Shown here piece after piece: positions 8,304-17,919 of a DNA stretch of 64,000 bases. A model generated the notes under the pieces. It saw only the letters and a program-made list of their open reading frames with translations. It was not told where the DNA came from and did not search any database. Location of the stretch: NCBI RefSeq assembly GCF_031191185.1, contig NZ_CP133464.1, forward strand, positions 62,001-126,000, given 5' to 3'. The DNA comes from Prevotella nigrescens (GTDB lineage: Bacteria > Bacteroidota > Bacteroidia > Bacteroidales > Bacteroidaceae). How positions within the stretch are numbered: position 1 is the first letter of the stretch; every line of letters begins with the position of its first letter. A program made the position numbers and the translations under genes.

Positions 8304-9530
8304 ATGGTATTAAATTATATTTGGATAGCGTTTTTTCTGATTGCCTTTGCCTTCGGAATCGTAGGGCTGATAATGGGCGACACCACGCTGTTTGAGAAGA
8401 TGGTGGACGCTACTTCCGATTCAGCGAAGACGGCATTCGGGGTATCGCTCGGACTAACGGGCGTACTCTCGCTGTGGCTTGGCATTATGAAGATTGGCGA
8501 AAAAGCAGGCATCGTGAACGTATTGGCACGAATGTTAAGTCCTGTTTTCACAAAACTTTTCCCCGATATTCCCAAGAATCACCCCGTCATGGGCTCTATC
8601 TTCATGAACATTGCCTCCAATATGCTGGGATTGGACAATGCAGCTACGCCGACAGGACTGAAGGCTATGGCGCAGATGCAGGAGCTTAACACAAAGAAAG
8701 ACACGGCTACGAACCCCATGATAATGTTCCTGGTGCTGAACACAAGTGGACTTACCATTATTCCAACAAGCATTCTTGCAGTGCGAAGCTCATGCGGTGC
8801 TGCCCAACCAACCGATGTTTTCATTCCTATTTTGCTCGCTACAACCATTGCTACGCTGGTGGGAATAATGATAACAGCATCGTGGCAACGAATTAACATC
8901 TTCCAACCTGTGCTGTTTTTTGCCATCTTCGGAATGCTCGGTGCTGTGGGTTTAATAATCTGGGGATTGCAACAAATGCCTCAACCCACCATGGACACAG
9001 TAACGTCGGTGGTGTCTAACCTTATATTAATGTCGATTATAGTTACGTTTATCGGTGCTGGGCTGTTCCGGAAAATAAACGTTTACGATGCTTTTATAGA
9101 GGGGGCAAAAGAAGGTTTCAGCACTGCGGTACGCATTATCCCCTATTTGGTGGCAATACTTGTGGCTGTTGGCGTGTTTAGAGCATCGGGAGCAATGGAC
9201 ATTTGTGTAGATGGCATAAGATGGACAATGCAACAATGCAACATAGACACCACCTTTGTAGATGCTCTGCCAACCGCTATGATGAAACCACTGTCGGGAA
9301 GCGGTGCACGTGGACTTATGCTGGAGACCATGCACCACTACGGTGCCGACTCGTTCGTGGGCAGGTTGAGTTGCATATTCCAAGGCTCTACGGACACCAC
9401 ATTCTATATACTGGCTGTCTATTTCGGCAGCGTCAGCATACGCTACACACGCCACGCCGTGGCTTGTGGACTGTTGGCAGACCTTGCCGGCGTAATAGCG
9501 GCTATCGGAATATGCTATATTTTCTTCTAA
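8304..9530 (+). CDS. SpmA-SpmB fusion membrane protein (nucleoside recognition/Gate domains)
   Basis: A 408-aa polytopic membrane protein. The first half (FGVSLGLTGVLSLWLGIMKI, then NMLGLDNAATPTG) is typical of spore maturation protein A and the second half (ASGAMD..., PLSGSGARG, FQGSTDTTFYILAVYFGSV) of spore maturation protein B, each with a Gate domain. SpmA and SpmB are separate in Firmicutes, and fused forms are common in non-sporulating Bacteroidetes. The natural substrate is unknown, so the spore name does not give its role here. The start is set by the promoter at 8236-8267. The flippase follows after 16 nt, suggesting an operon. Confidence 0.85.
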   Translation: MVLNYIWIAFFLIAFAFGIVGLIMGDTTLFEKMVDATSDSAKTAFGVSLGLTGVLSLWLGIMKIGEKAGIVNVLARMLSPVFTKLFPDIPKNHPVMGSIFMNIASNMLGLDNAATPTGLKAMAQMQELNTKKDTATNPMIMFLVLNTSGLTIIPTSILAVRSSCGAAQPTDVFIPILLATTIATLVGIMITASWQRINIFQPVLFFAIFGMLGAVGLIIWGLQQMPQPTMDTVTSVVSNLILMSIIVTFIGAGLFRKINVYDAFIEGAKEGFSTAVRIIPYLVAILVAVGVFRASGAMDICVDGIRWTMQQCNIDTTFVDALPTAMMKPLSGSGARGLMLETMHHYGADSFVGRLSCIFQGSTDTTFYILAVYFGSVSIRYTRHAVACGLLADLAGVIAAIGICYIFF

Positions 9531-9546
9531 ACGAACACGAAACAGA

Positions 9547-11040
9547 ATGGCAAACTTAAAATCTCTGGCAAAAGATACGGCTATTTACGGTCTCAGTAGC
9601 ATTGCGGCACGCTTTGTAAACTACTTGTTGGTGCCCATACAAACCACCAAGTTCAATGCCGCCGGTGGTCAATACGGCATCATAACCAACGTGTATGCCT
9701 ACGTGGCACTGCTGATAGTGCTGCTTACTTACGGCATGGAAACCACCTTCTTCCGCTTCATGAGCAAGGAAGGAGAGAGTCCCGAGAAGGTATATGCCAC
9801 CACGCTGAAGATGGTAGGAACCACTTCGTTGCTCTTCATGGCAGTAATTCTGCTCTTCAATCAGCCCATAGCGAACCTCTTGGGATATGCCGACCACCCG
9901 GAATACATTACTATAATGTATGTTACGGTGGCGATAGATGCCTTTGCAGCCATACCTTTCGCCTATCTGCGGTGCAAGCATCGCCCCATAAAATTTGCCA
10001 TATTGAAGATTTTGAACATCACGCTGAACATTGTTTTAAACCTGCTTTACCTTATTATATTGCCAAGTTTAAAGCTCAATCCGTTCGGAATATACGATGC
10101 AAACTTCACGCTCGACGTGGTTTGGGTGTTCTATATCAACCTTATTTGCACCATTATCACCTTGCTTTTGCTCTGGAAAGAACTTGCAGGCATACGCTAC
10201 AGCTTCGACAAAGGCACGTGCAGGCGCATGCTTAGCTACACTTTCCCACTCCTGATAATGGGTCTGGCAGGGCAATTGAACCAGTGTGCGTCGCAAATAA
10301 TATTCCCTTACGTTTACGACGGCACTGCCGAAGAGGCACGAACACAGCTCGGAATATACGGCGCATGTATCAAAATAGCCATGATAATGGTCATGATTAC
10401 GCAGGCATTCCGCTACGCCTACGAGCCGTTTGTATTCGGAAAGTCGAAAGACAGGGACAATAAGGACACCTACGCCAAGGCTATGAAGTTCTACATCATA
10501 TTCACTTTGCTGGCATTTCTCACCGTCATGGGCTACATGGACGTGCTCCGCCATGTGGTGGGGCGCAGCTATTGGGACGGACTGGAGATTGTTCCAATCG
10601 TGATGGCGGCTGAAATAATGTTCGGAATCTTCTTTAATCTGAGCTTTTGGTATAAGCTTACCGACCGCACGATATGGGGAGCGTACTTCTCCGGCGTGGG
10701 TGCTGTGGTGCTAATTGCCATGAACATTCTGCTCATACCAACCTTCAGCTACTGGGCTTGTGCCTGGGCAGGTTTCGTTTCGTATGCCGCGAGCATGGTC
10801 ATAAGCTACTATTTCGGACAGAAATACTACCCTATCGCCTATCCGCTGCGCGACATTCTGTTCTACGTAGTGGTGGCACTGGTGCTGTTTGCAGCCATTA
10901 CTGCCTCCAACAAATACTTCCCCTCGTTGCTTGCACTGGCTGGAAACACTGTAATAATACTTGTTTTTGTTGCCATTATCGTGAAACGCGACTTCCCTTT
11001 GAGCAAGCTTCCCATCGTAGGAAAACGGTTCAGAAAGTAA
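9547..11040 (+). CDS. Oligosaccharide flippase family protein (Wzx/MATE-like)
   Basis: A 497-aa protein with about 14 predicted membrane segments. The N-terminus (LAKDTAIYGLSSIAARFVNYLLVP) is typical of polysaccharide biosynthesis/Wzx-type exporters of the MOP superfamily, which flip lipid-linked sugars across the inner membrane. Mid-protein there is SYTFPLLIMGLAGQLNQCASQ, also characteristic. It starts 16 nt after the SpmA-SpmB gene and ends 39 nt before DPP7, so all three may be co-transcribed. No glycosyltransferases lie nearby, so it may act on a house-keeping glycan rather than a local locus. Confidence 0.85.
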   Translation: MANLKSLAKDTAIYGLSSIAARFVNYLLVPIQTTKFNAAGGQYGIITNVYAYVALLIVLLTYGMETTFFRFMSKEGESPEKVYATTLKMVGTTSLLFMAVILLFNQPIANLLGYADHPEYITIMYVTVAIDAFAAIPFAYLRCKHRPIKFAILKILNITLNIVLNLLYLIILPSLKLNPFGIYDANFTLDVVWVFYINLICTIITLLLLWKELAGIRYSFDKGTCRRMLSYTFPLLIMGLAGQLNQCASQIIFPYVYDGTAEEARTQLGIYGACIKIAMIMVMITQAFRYAYEPFVFGKSKDRDNKDTYAKAMKFYIIFTLLAFLTVMGYMDVLRHVVGRSYWDGLEIVPIVMAAEIMFGIFFNLSFWYKLTDRTIWGAYFSGVGAVVLIAMNILLIPTFSYWACAWAGFVSYAASMVISYYFGQKYYPIAYPLRDILFYVVVALVLFAAITASNKYFPSLLALAGNTVIILVFVAIIVKRDFPLSKLPIVGKRFRK

Positions 11041-11079
11041 AAAACAACCAGAATATATTTACCATTTAGATAATTAATT

Positions 11080-13203
11080 ATGAAAAAATCGACTTTGGTC
11101 CTTGCCGGTATGCTCGCCATGAGCACTGCTTCCAAGGCAGATGAAGGTATGTGGACGCTTTTCAATCTACCCGATGCCGTTTATACGCAGATGGTAGACT
11201 ATGGTTTTTCGTTGCCTTGCGACATGCTTTACAACAACCCGAATGCCATTAGTAACTACGTAGTAAACTTCTCCGGCTTCTGTTCAGGCGTGGTCGTATC
11301 GCCCGATGGCTTGGTTTTCACCAACCACCACTGTGGCTTTGGTGCCATCAACGCCCACTCAACGGTGGAGCACGACTACATGCGCGACGGCTTCTACGCC
11401 AAGAACTTCGCCGAAGAACTGCCGAACGAGAACATGTTTGTTTCGTTCATGCGTGCCCAAGACGACATTACGGGGCGCATTGCTCCCCTTATTGCAAACA
11501 AGTCGCTGAAGGAACAGGGCACGATTATCGACTCTGTGGAGAACGTTCTGAACGATTCCATCAAGAAAATCGACAAGACTTTGCACATCGAAGTGGCTCC
11601 GTTCTACGAAGGAAACAAGTATTACGCCACCACTTATCAGGACTTTACCGACGTGCGCCTTGTATTTACAGTGCCTAAGAGTATGGGTAAGTTCGGCGGA
11701 GACACCGACAACTGGATGTGGCCGCGCCAGACTTGCGACTTCTCAGTGTTCCGAATATACGCCGATCCCAAGACTAACGGACCTGCTCCCTACTCTAAGG
11801 ACAACGTGCCGTACCACCCCGAGCACTTCGCACCCGTCAGTTTGCAAGGCTATAAGGACAAAGACTTCGCCATGACCATCGGTTATCCGGGCAGCACCAA
11901 CCGCTACCTCTCTTCGTATGGCATTCGGCAACGTCGCGACATAGAGAATACAGCACGCATAGAGAGCCGCGACATCAAGCTCGCTATTATGAAAAAGTAC
12001 ATGGATGCCGACCAAAAAGTGCGCATTCAGTACGAGTCTAAGTATGCTGGTTCTGCCAACTACTGGAAAAATTCAATGGGTATGAACAAGTGTATCGACT
12101 CCATCGGGCTTATCAGACAGAAGGCTGAATACGAAGGAAAGATAAGAAACTGGTTGGCAAAGCAGCCTAAAAAGGACGCTTCAATAGATGTAGACTTCAA
12201 CAAATTGGAGCAACTCTATGCGCAAAACCGTCCTCTCATTCAGGTAACAAGCTATTGGGTAGAGTCGTTCTGGAAGACTACGGAGTTCTTTACACGTGCT
12301 ACAAACGTTGGAACAAACATGCCTTTGAAAGGCTCGGCAGCCAATCCGAAGGCTCAATACGTAGAGTTTGCTGATAACAGCAACGATTGGAACTACGCAT
12401 TAGACAAGGAACTGACTGCCGCAATGCTGGAAAACTATGCCAAGATGGTGCCTGCCGAATACCACCCGGCATTCTTCCAAACTGTAACAAAGAAGTTTGG
12501 AGGCAACTTCTACAAATATACCGACTGGCTTTACAAGACAAGTAAATTGCTGAAAAAGGGCGAGAAGTTCTATCCCAACGACCGTAAGAAGTTCCTGAAA
12601 GACCCTGGTGTAGTGGTAGGAGAAGAACTTATTAAGGCTTATAAAGATGTTCAGACCAAAGCACTACAGTTGTATGGAGAAATTAAGGCAGAGGAAAAGA
12701 AACTCACCGAAGCCAAAATCCAAATGGAAATGGACCTTCCACATTATAGCGATGCCAACTTCACGATGCGTCTAAGCTACGGTCAGGTAGGCGGTTATAT
12801 GATTGGTGGCTTCAACAGCGGCTACTATACGACAGCCGAAAGCATTGTCAAGAAGTTTAAGCAAGCCGACAAGATTGCCGACTACAAGGCTGAACCAATC
12901 ATGCTGAGCCTGCTTTCTTCTAACGATTTCGGCAAGTATGCCGACAAGACATCGGGCAAGATGCAGCTCTGTTTCCTTACGAACAACGACATTACAGGGG
13001 GCAATTCCGGTTCGCCGATGTTCAATGGAAAGGGCGAACTCATCGGTCTTGCATTCGACGGCAACTGGGACAGCCTCAGTTCCGACATCAACTTCGACCG
13101 TGAACTGGCTCGTTGCATCGGTGTAGACATTCGTTTTGTACTCTTCATGATGGACAAATGGGGACACGCCGACCGTCTGATTAAGGAAATAAACGCCAAA
13201 TAA
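11080..13203 (+). CDS. dpp7: S46 family dipeptidyl peptidase, DPP7 type
   Basis: A 707-aa protein with signal peptide (residues 1-20, cut near SKA-DEG). The catalytic His is in TNHHCGFG (His84), followed by DNWMWPRQTCDFSVFR carrying the Asp region, and the serine is in GGNSGSP (Ser643). In S46 enzymes the residue 18 positions after the serine separates DPP7 (Gly, hydrophobic P1) from DPP11 (Arg, acidic P1). Here it is Gly661 (AFDGNW), so DPP7 specificity is predicted. These periplasmic enzymes release N-terminal dipeptides for amino-acid-fermenting anaerobes. DPP4 at 17920-20127 complements it. A strong hairpin terminator follows at 13277-13314. Confidence 0.9.
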   Translation: MKKSTLVLAGMLAMSTASKADEGMWTLFNLPDAVYTQMVDYGFSLPCDMLYNNPNAISNYVVNFSGFCSGVVVSPDGLVFTNHHCGFGAINAHSTVEHDYMRDGFYAKNFAEELPNENMFVSFMRAQDDITGRIAPLIANKSLKEQGTIIDSVENVLNDSIKKIDKTLHIEVAPFYEGNKYYATTYQDFTDVRLVFTVPKSMGKFGGDTDNWMWPRQTCDFSVFRIYADPKTNGPAPYSKDNVPYHPEHFAPVSLQGYKDKDFAMTIGYPGSTNRYLSSYGIRQRRDIENTARIESRDIKLAIMKKYMDADQKVRIQYESKYAGSANYWKNSMGMNKCIDSIGLIRQKAEYEGKIRNWLAKQPKKDASIDVDFNKLEQLYAQNRPLIQVTSYWVESFWKTTEFFTRATNVGTNMPLKGSAANPKAQYVEFADNSNDWNYALDKELTAAMLENYAKMVPAEYHPAFFQTVTKKFGGNFYKYTDWLYKTSKLLKKGEKFYPNDRKKFLKDPGVVVGEELIKAYKDVQTKALQLYGEIKAEEKKLTEAKIQMEMDLPHYSDANFTMRLSYGQVGGYMIGGFNSGYYTTAESIVKKFKQADKIADYKAEPIMLSLLSSNDFGKYADKTSGKMQLCFLTNNDITGGNSGSPMFNGKGELIGLAFDGNWDSLSSDINFDRELARCIGVDIRFVLFMMDKWGHADRLIKEINAK

Positions 13204-13276
13204 GCAAAGTCAAGACAACTATATGCAGGGCTTGAAAGCTCTGCATATAGTCAATGAGCATATACATTTAAACGAA

Positions 13277-13314
13277 GAAAGGTGTGGCAAACGAAAGTTC
13301 GTGCCACACCTTTT
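13277..13314 (+). terminator. Terminator after dpp7 (bidirectional)
   Basis: AAAGGTGTGGCA ... TGCCACACCTTTT forms a 12-bp stem with a short loop, followed by TTTT on the plus strand and preceded by A residues, so it also reads as a terminator on the minus strand. It lies between convergent genes. Confidence 0.75.
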
Positions 13315-13364
13315 GTATTTCAACAGAGGCGAATGCGTGTCGCAAATGTCTCTATACGACAGCC

Positions 13365-13853
13365 TTAAAACTTATATGCCAAGCCCACACCAACTACCAC
13401 CTGGTTGTAGTTGTCTATGATTTGATACTTCACTTCGGCATCTACGTTTACCTTATTTGTAAGCTCGTACTGAATGCCGGCACCGACATTGACTGCCAAC
13501 CTTTCCTTCGTAGCCTTGATAGTCTCATGGTTTAACAGTTCGAGTTCAACGTTCCAGTTTGTGTAACCCAATCCCACGAGAGGATAAACCTTTGTCTTCG
13601 GGGCAATGTCGAACAGGTAATGGAGGTTCGCATTGATGTCCCACATAGACGTATAGTCTTTCTTAAAGAAGTAGTCTACGGAAGCTTCGCCTCTCAATCG
13701 GTCCGCAAGGAAGTACTGACCCTTTACTCCAATACCTGCATTTTTAATCTCTGACCCGTACGAAAGGTTTACACCTATCGCCTTTTCTCCCTTTTGTGCT
13801 GATGCTGAAATGCTCATGACGGCAGCACATACCAATACTAATAGTTTCTTCAT
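13365..13853 (-). CDS. Small outer-membrane beta-barrel protein
   Basis: A 162-aa protein with a clear signal peptide (MKKLLVLVCAAVMSISASAQ, cut after Ala19/Gln20). Alternating hydrophobic strands follow: GVNLSYGS, GVKGQYFL, GEASVDYFF, NANLHYLF, PLVGLGYTNW, LAVNVGAGIQYEL, DAEVKYQI, VVVGVGLAYKF. It ends in an aromatic residue (YKF), the usual signature for outer-membrane barrel insertion. The size suits an eight-stranded barrel of the OmpW/opacity type. No substrate can be inferred. A -7-like TATCTTTG lies upstream at 13986-13993 (minus), but no convincing -33 element. Confidence 0.8.
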   Translation of the reverse strand: MKKLLVLVCAAVMSISASAQKGEKAIGVNLSYGSEIKNAGIGVKGQYFLADRLRGEASVDYFFKKDYTSMWDINANLHYLFDIAPKTKVYPLVGLGYTNWNVELELLNHETIKATKERLAVNVGAGIQYELTNKVNVDAEVKYQIIDNYNQVVVGVGLAYKF

Positions 13854-14161
13854 TTTGTTGTTTGTTTATCTTGTTTTTGTGATACAGCCCATTTCATTCG
13901 CAGTTTCGACACAAAGAAAGCAGGTGAAACAAGTGGTGCTTCCTTGTTGTTGCAATGTACGAATGAGCTTCATGTTGTTTTTTTGCAAAGATAATTATAA
14001 TTATTTAATATTGTATTAATTACATGAAAAAAGTGCTTTTTAGTGGTTGTTTTTCAGAAATTAATATACATTTTGGCTTAAATTAGACAGAAAAGAAACT
14101 GTGAACGGACGTTATGCCCGCTTCTCTTATGAGGCGACAGACGGATCTGTGCACGAGTGTT
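13854..14161. other. Intergenic region, little content
   Basis: AT-rich gap between two minus-strand genes. I see only a possible minus-strand -7 box (TATCTTTG, 13986-13993) for the beta-barrel gene and no ORF, hairpin or repeat that I can support. Confidence 0.5.
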
Positions 14162-14518
14162 TCAGCTTTGTGCCTCCCATTCTTCCATTGCTTTCCGCCA
14201 GTCGGTGGCTTCTCCGCCGGCAATGGCTTCAGCATCTTGCCGAGCCTTGTCACGTTCCTTGTCGCGTGCTCGTTTCGCTTTCATGTCGGCAATGGTCTGT
14301 TCGTCGAGTATGGCAATGGCTCCACGACGTATTGCTTCGTGCAATTCTTCTTCTCCGAAAGCCTTTCCCGGCTGATTGAAATCGGAGATGTTAAACTCGT
14401 AATTTACCCGTAAATCGTGGCGCACCAGCTTCTGGCGATATCTATTCCCTGCATTTTTTAGCCGCAGAAGTTTTGCTATCGCCTTTATTTCGCTTTCCGA
14501 AAACTTGTTTCTTCCCAT
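14162..14518 (-). CDS. Conserved hypothetical protein, charged, helical
   Basis: A 118-aa protein beginning MGRNKFSESEIKAIAKLLRLKNAGNR, very rich in Lys, Arg, Glu and Ala. A lysine-rich helical segment (KAKRARDKERDKARQD) near residues 80-95 is probably a solvent-exposed helix or coiled coil. There is no signal peptide or membrane segment, so it is cytoplasmic. Acidic and basic residues alternate in a way seen in nucleic-acid-associated proteins, but no known domain is visible. Consistent coding character and lack of overlap support it as a real gene. It is divergent from the HutD gene. Confidence 0.6.
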   Translation of the reverse strand: MGRNKFSESEIKAIAKLLRLKNAGNRYRQKLVRHDLRVNYEFNISDFNQPGKAFGEEELHEAIRRGAIAILDEQTIADMKAKRARDKERDKARQDAEAIAGGEATDWRKAMEEWEAQS

Positions 14519-14747
14519 TCAATTATTGTTCAAAAACACCTCTAAAAAATAACGATGCCTTATATTTTCTAACCTATTAAACTGCAAATATACCATATTT
14601 TCTGTACAACTCCAAATATCGACTGTGCTTTTTCCTGTCTGTTGCGCAGCGATTATCTGCGTGAAAGGCAGACTTTTCAAAATTTAATCCATACCTTTGC
14701 AGCATTGAAACAACTACTATGGTTAAACAAAAATATACTTTTAAGAC

Positions 14748-15260
14748 ATGGAAATTATAACCCCGGCACAGTACAAGACTACCAATTGGAAGGGAGGGAC
14801 TACACGACAGATATTTATTTGTCCTGCCGATGGCGACCTATCCGCCCGTCGTTTCGACCTGCGCATATCGTCTGCCATCATAGAACAGACCGAAAGCAAC
14901 TTCTCCGACTTCTCCAGCTTTACACGATACATACTTCCTTTGGAGGGCGAAATAACATTGTTGAGAGACGGACGACGCATTTCGCTTTCGCACAACGAGT
15001 TGTACAGGTTTGAAGGCGACGAGTCCATAAGTTCCGAAAACACGCCGGGGGCGATAGATTTCAACATTATAGTGCGCCACGGAATTGGCATCGACGTTGC
15101 CATTATGCAAGATGTGCAGCTGACCGACGACAGGGAAACGGTGGTATTTGCACTCGACGACATCACAATAGACGGACAACATATTGATAAATACAGCACT
15201 GCAATTGTCAGTCAATCGTTCTTTTTGGAAGGGCGTGCTGCCATTGCAAGGTTCAGATAG
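14748..15260 (+). CDS. HutD/Ves family cupin protein
   Basis: A 170-aa protein of the HutD/Ves family: N-terminal TTNWKGGTTRQIFICP, then FDLRISSAIIEQTESNFSDF, RYILPLEGEITL, and LYRFEGDESISS in the cupin fold, with DFNIIVRHG later. Family members occur with histidine-utilisation genes, where HutD is thought to bind formylglutamate or related ligands, but no hut genes are visible here. A -7-like TACCTTTG at 14692-14699 could drive it, although the -33 element is weak. It stands alone, with a 22-bp repeat array in the convergent gap downstream. Confidence 0.75.
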   Translation: MEIITPAQYKTTNWKGGTTRQIFICPADGDLSARRFDLRISSAIIEQTESNFSDFSSFTRYILPLEGEITLLRDGRRISLSHNELYRFEGDESISSENTPGAIDFNIIVRHGIGIDVAIMQDVQLTDDRETVVFALDDITIDGQHIDKYSTAIVSQSFFLEGRAAIARFR

Positions 15261-15362
15261 GTTTGATGTTCCGTACAAAAGGTCTGGCAATTTGTGCCCC
15301 AACATTAAGCAACATTTAGCAATACTTTCTCTCTGCCTTCCTGGCAACACCGTCGGGAGTTC

Positions 15363-15428
15363 TTGAAACAGGCTCTTTTGCAATGCAAAACAGACCCTTT
15401 TACCATGTAAAAGAGCCTGTTTTGCGTT
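15363..15428. repeat. 22-bp modular repeat array A (3 units)
   Basis: Three contiguous 22-bp units (15363-15384, 15385-15406, 15407-15428) of the form G-Y-AAAA-core-TTTTG-NNNN. Unit 1 has core CAGGCTC, unit 2 CAGACCC, and unit 3 GAGCCTG, the reverse complement of unit 1. A degenerate fourth unit may follow. The array lies in the 364-nt gap between convergent genes. Confidence 0.8.
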
Positions 15429-15624
15429 ACGAAAACACATTGCAGCCATAACAAGTATTATATCAATGTGTTACAAGAATAACGCAACCGCTTTCTTACG
15501 GAACAATTTCTACAAAGCAACAATCCAAAATCGACCGTCAGAGTCTGCCCAGATTGGGAGTAAAAAGCCGATTTTGGTTTTGTATTTGCCATTAAAATGA
15601 TATTCGGCAACTACTGTTCCTTGC

Positions 15625-16566
15625 TTAGCGCAAATAAGAAAGAAGATTGAAAACCGTTATTGCAATGGTTCCAAGAGCAAGGAATTTGAAAGTGAAATTA
15701 GTGAATTTGGTATTGGTCAATGCAAAGAAGTGGGCAATAAGGGGTGCCGTCGATGCGATGATGATGCCAAGAAGGGCATCGAAATGTTGCGGTTGCAGAC
15801 ATAGAAAAATAATGGAAAGCGTATTCATTTGAATGAAAAAGCTGTAAAGCATACGGGTGCGGATGCTGTCGGAATGCCTCTTATGCAGATAGTGAACAGT
15901 TCCGATGAGAGCACAAAGCAGTATCCATGCACCCGTAATGAACTGATTTGCAGAAAGCAGCCAATAGTTTGCAATGCTGCCAAAGGCAAATAGCTCACCG
16001 AAATGGCGCGATACTGTCTGCCATTCGCCTTGATAAAGTATGATGCCGAGTGCCACAAGATTTGGCAAAATCAGTCCGAAAATCGACGAAACATAGTTGC
16101 GGAAGCTTGTTGCCTGGAGGCGTGTATGCATTAATATCCAGACAACGGGGACATAATAGAGAACCTGCACCCAGACGATACTGCTAAGTCCGAGACAAAG
16201 AAAGGCGTAAAACACCCACCCTTGCGACCGTCTGTCTTGATAACAACGAAACAAACAAGTGTAAGAACCCACGATACAAAGTGCCACACTGGCTGCACGC
16301 ATAGACACAAACAGGAAGGTTGCCATGGTGGTGAGTGCCATATAACAACACGACACCATACGACTGAAGATGCGTATGAGTGCATTCGTGTTGTTAAGTT
16401 CCATCATAAGAAAGGTGGAAAAGAGCATGCAAAGCAACGGAACAATAGCCAGCGAGTCGTTGATACAGACGATGACCCATACCGAAAGAGCCATGATGGT
16501 TGTCGCGGCAACCGTCCATCGGCTTTCGGAAATCCTGTTCTGCAGTCGTTTGCGCCTTATACTCAT
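15625..16566 (-). CDS. Polytopic membrane protein (DUF6427-like)
   Basis: A 313-aa protein with about nine hydrophobic segments and short polar loops, starting MSIRRKRLQNRISESRW. Membrane proteins of this size next to purD are common in Bacteroidetes and resemble DUF6427, but the function is unknown. The gene follows purD by 18 nt on the same strand, so it is probably co-transcribed. It has an unusually high number of Cys, Met and aromatic residues inside membrane segments. No transport or catalytic motif is visible. Confidence 0.65.
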   Translation of the reverse strand: MSIRRKRLQNRISESRWTVAATTIMALSVWVIVCINDSLAIVPLLCMLFSTFLMMELNNTNALIRIFSRMVSCCYMALTTMATFLFVSMRAASVALCIVGSYTCLFRCYQDRRSQGWVFYAFLCLGLSSIVWVQVLYYVPVVWILMHTRLQATSFRNYVSSIFGLILPNLVALGIILYQGEWQTVSRHFGELFAFGSIANYWLLSANQFITGAWILLCALIGTVHYLHKRHSDSIRTRMLYSFFIQMNTLSIIFLCLQPQHFDALLGIIIASTAPLIAHFFALTNTKFTNFTFKFLALGTIAITVFNLLSYLR

Positions 16567-16584
16567 TCCTTTCCAAGCACGATT

Positions 16585-17853
16585 TTATAGGTCGCAACCA
16601 ATATCCTTGCGGAAGTATTTGCCTGTAAACTCTATTTTTTCTGCTTCTGTGAAGCTCTTGAACAAGGCGTCGTCTTTGGTCGGACCGTATGAGGCGACTG
16701 TCAAGACCCTGCCTCCATTGGTAACAAGTTGCCCATCTTTCATTGTTGTACCATTGTGGAAGAGCACCGAAAACTCTGAACAATCGTAGTTGCTGATGGG
16801 GTATCCCTTTGTATAAGCACCTGGATAGCCACCGCTAACCAGCACAATGCTCACCACGGAACGGGCGTCCGTTTCTATTTCACAATGGTCGAGCGCACCG
16901 TTTGCAACCCCTTCGAACAAGTCTACAATGTCTGTCTTCAGGCGCAACATGACGCTTTCGGTTTCAGGGTCGCCCATTCGGCAATTGTATTCAATCACCA
17001 TTGGGTCGCCATCTACGTTGATTAAACCGAAGAAAATAAAGCCTTTATAGTCTATTCCCTCTGCTTTCAGTCCTTCTACCGTTGGTTTTATAATGCGATT
17101 TTCTACTTTTTGCATCCATTCGGCAGTTGCAAAGGGCACCGGAGAGACACTTCCCATGCCGCCAGTGTTAAGTCCTGTGTCGCCCTCACCGATGCGTTTG
17201 TAGTCTTTTGCCTCCGGAAGTATCTTGTAATTCGTGCCATCTGTAAGTATGAACACCGAACATTCGATGCCTGACAGGAACTCTTCGATGACGACTTTTC
17301 CTGACGCAATGCCGAACATACCCCCGAGCATCTGCCTTAATTCGTGCTTTGCCTTGTCCAAGGTAGGCACTATCAGCACGCCTTTGCCTGCCGCCAAGCC
17401 ATCGGCTTTGAGCACATAAGGAGGCTTTAAGGTATCAAGGAACTTCAATCCAGCCTCTATCGTGGTGCTGTCGAAGGTGGCGTAGGCTGCCGTAGGAATG
17501 GAATGGCGCTGCATGAAGCCCTTTGCAAAGTCCTTACTGCCTTCGAGCACGGCACCAGACTTAGACGGACCGATAACAGGAATGTGGCTTGTGCGTGCGT
17601 CTTGCCTGAAATCGTCGTATATTCCGCCCACCAATGGGTCTTCAGGACCTACCACTACCATGTCGATAGCGTTGTCTGCAGCAAAGGTTTTAAGCTTTTC
17701 GAACTCGTTTACACCTATCGCAACGTTCTCGCCACAAGCTTCTGTGCCTGCGTTACCCGGCGCAATGAATAGCTTTCCGCACTTTTTGCTTTGTGCAATC
17801 TTCCATGCCAAAGCGTGCTCGCGACCGCCACTGCCCAACAATAATATCCTCAT
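16585..17853 (-). CDS. purD: Phosphoribosylamine-glycine ligase (GAR synthetase)
   Basis: A 422-aa ATP-grasp enzyme of de novo purine synthesis, joining phosphoribosylamine and glycine. The start MRILLLGSGGREHALAWKIAQS is the classic PurD N-domain motif. It is followed by FIAPGNAGT, VVGPEDPLV, then the ATP-grasp region PPYVLKADGLAAGKGVL, VIEEFLSGIECSVF, GGMGSVSP, and YNCRMGDPETE. The length is normal for the family. It lies 66 nt downstream of DPP4 and 18 nt upstream of a membrane protein gene, so the minus-strand run from the methyltransferase to 15625 may be one unit. Confidence 0.96.
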   Translation of the reverse strand: MRILLLGSGGREHALAWKIAQSKKCGKLFIAPGNAGTEACGENVAIGVNEFEKLKTFAADNAIDMVVVGPEDPLVGGIYDDFRQDARTSHIPVIGPSKSGAVLEGSKDFAKGFMQRHSIPTAAYATFDSTTIEAGLKFLDTLKPPYVLKADGLAAGKGVLIVPTLDKAKHELRQMLGGMFGIASGKVVIEEFLSGIECSVFILTDGTNYKILPEAKDYKRIGEGDTGLNTGGMGSVSPVPFATAEWMQKVENRIIKPTVEGLKAEGIDYKGFIFFGLINVDGDPMVIEYNCRMGDPETESVMLRLKTDIVDLFEGVANGALDHCEIETDARSVVSIVLVSGGYPGAYTKGYPISNYDCSEFSVLFHNGTTMKDGQLVTNGGRVLTVASYGPTKDDALFKSFTEAEKIEFTGKYFRKDIGCDL

Positions 17854-17919
17854 AAGCGCCTGTCCTCCTTTATTCTGTAATGTCTTTCTTACTGTTTCGT
17901 GTTCTGTCTGTCTGATGAT

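Noticed and set aside
15363..15428. 22-bp arrays as CRISPR
   Set aside because: Units are contiguous with no unique spacers of constant length and no cas genes are in the window, so these are tandem modular repeats, not CRISPR.
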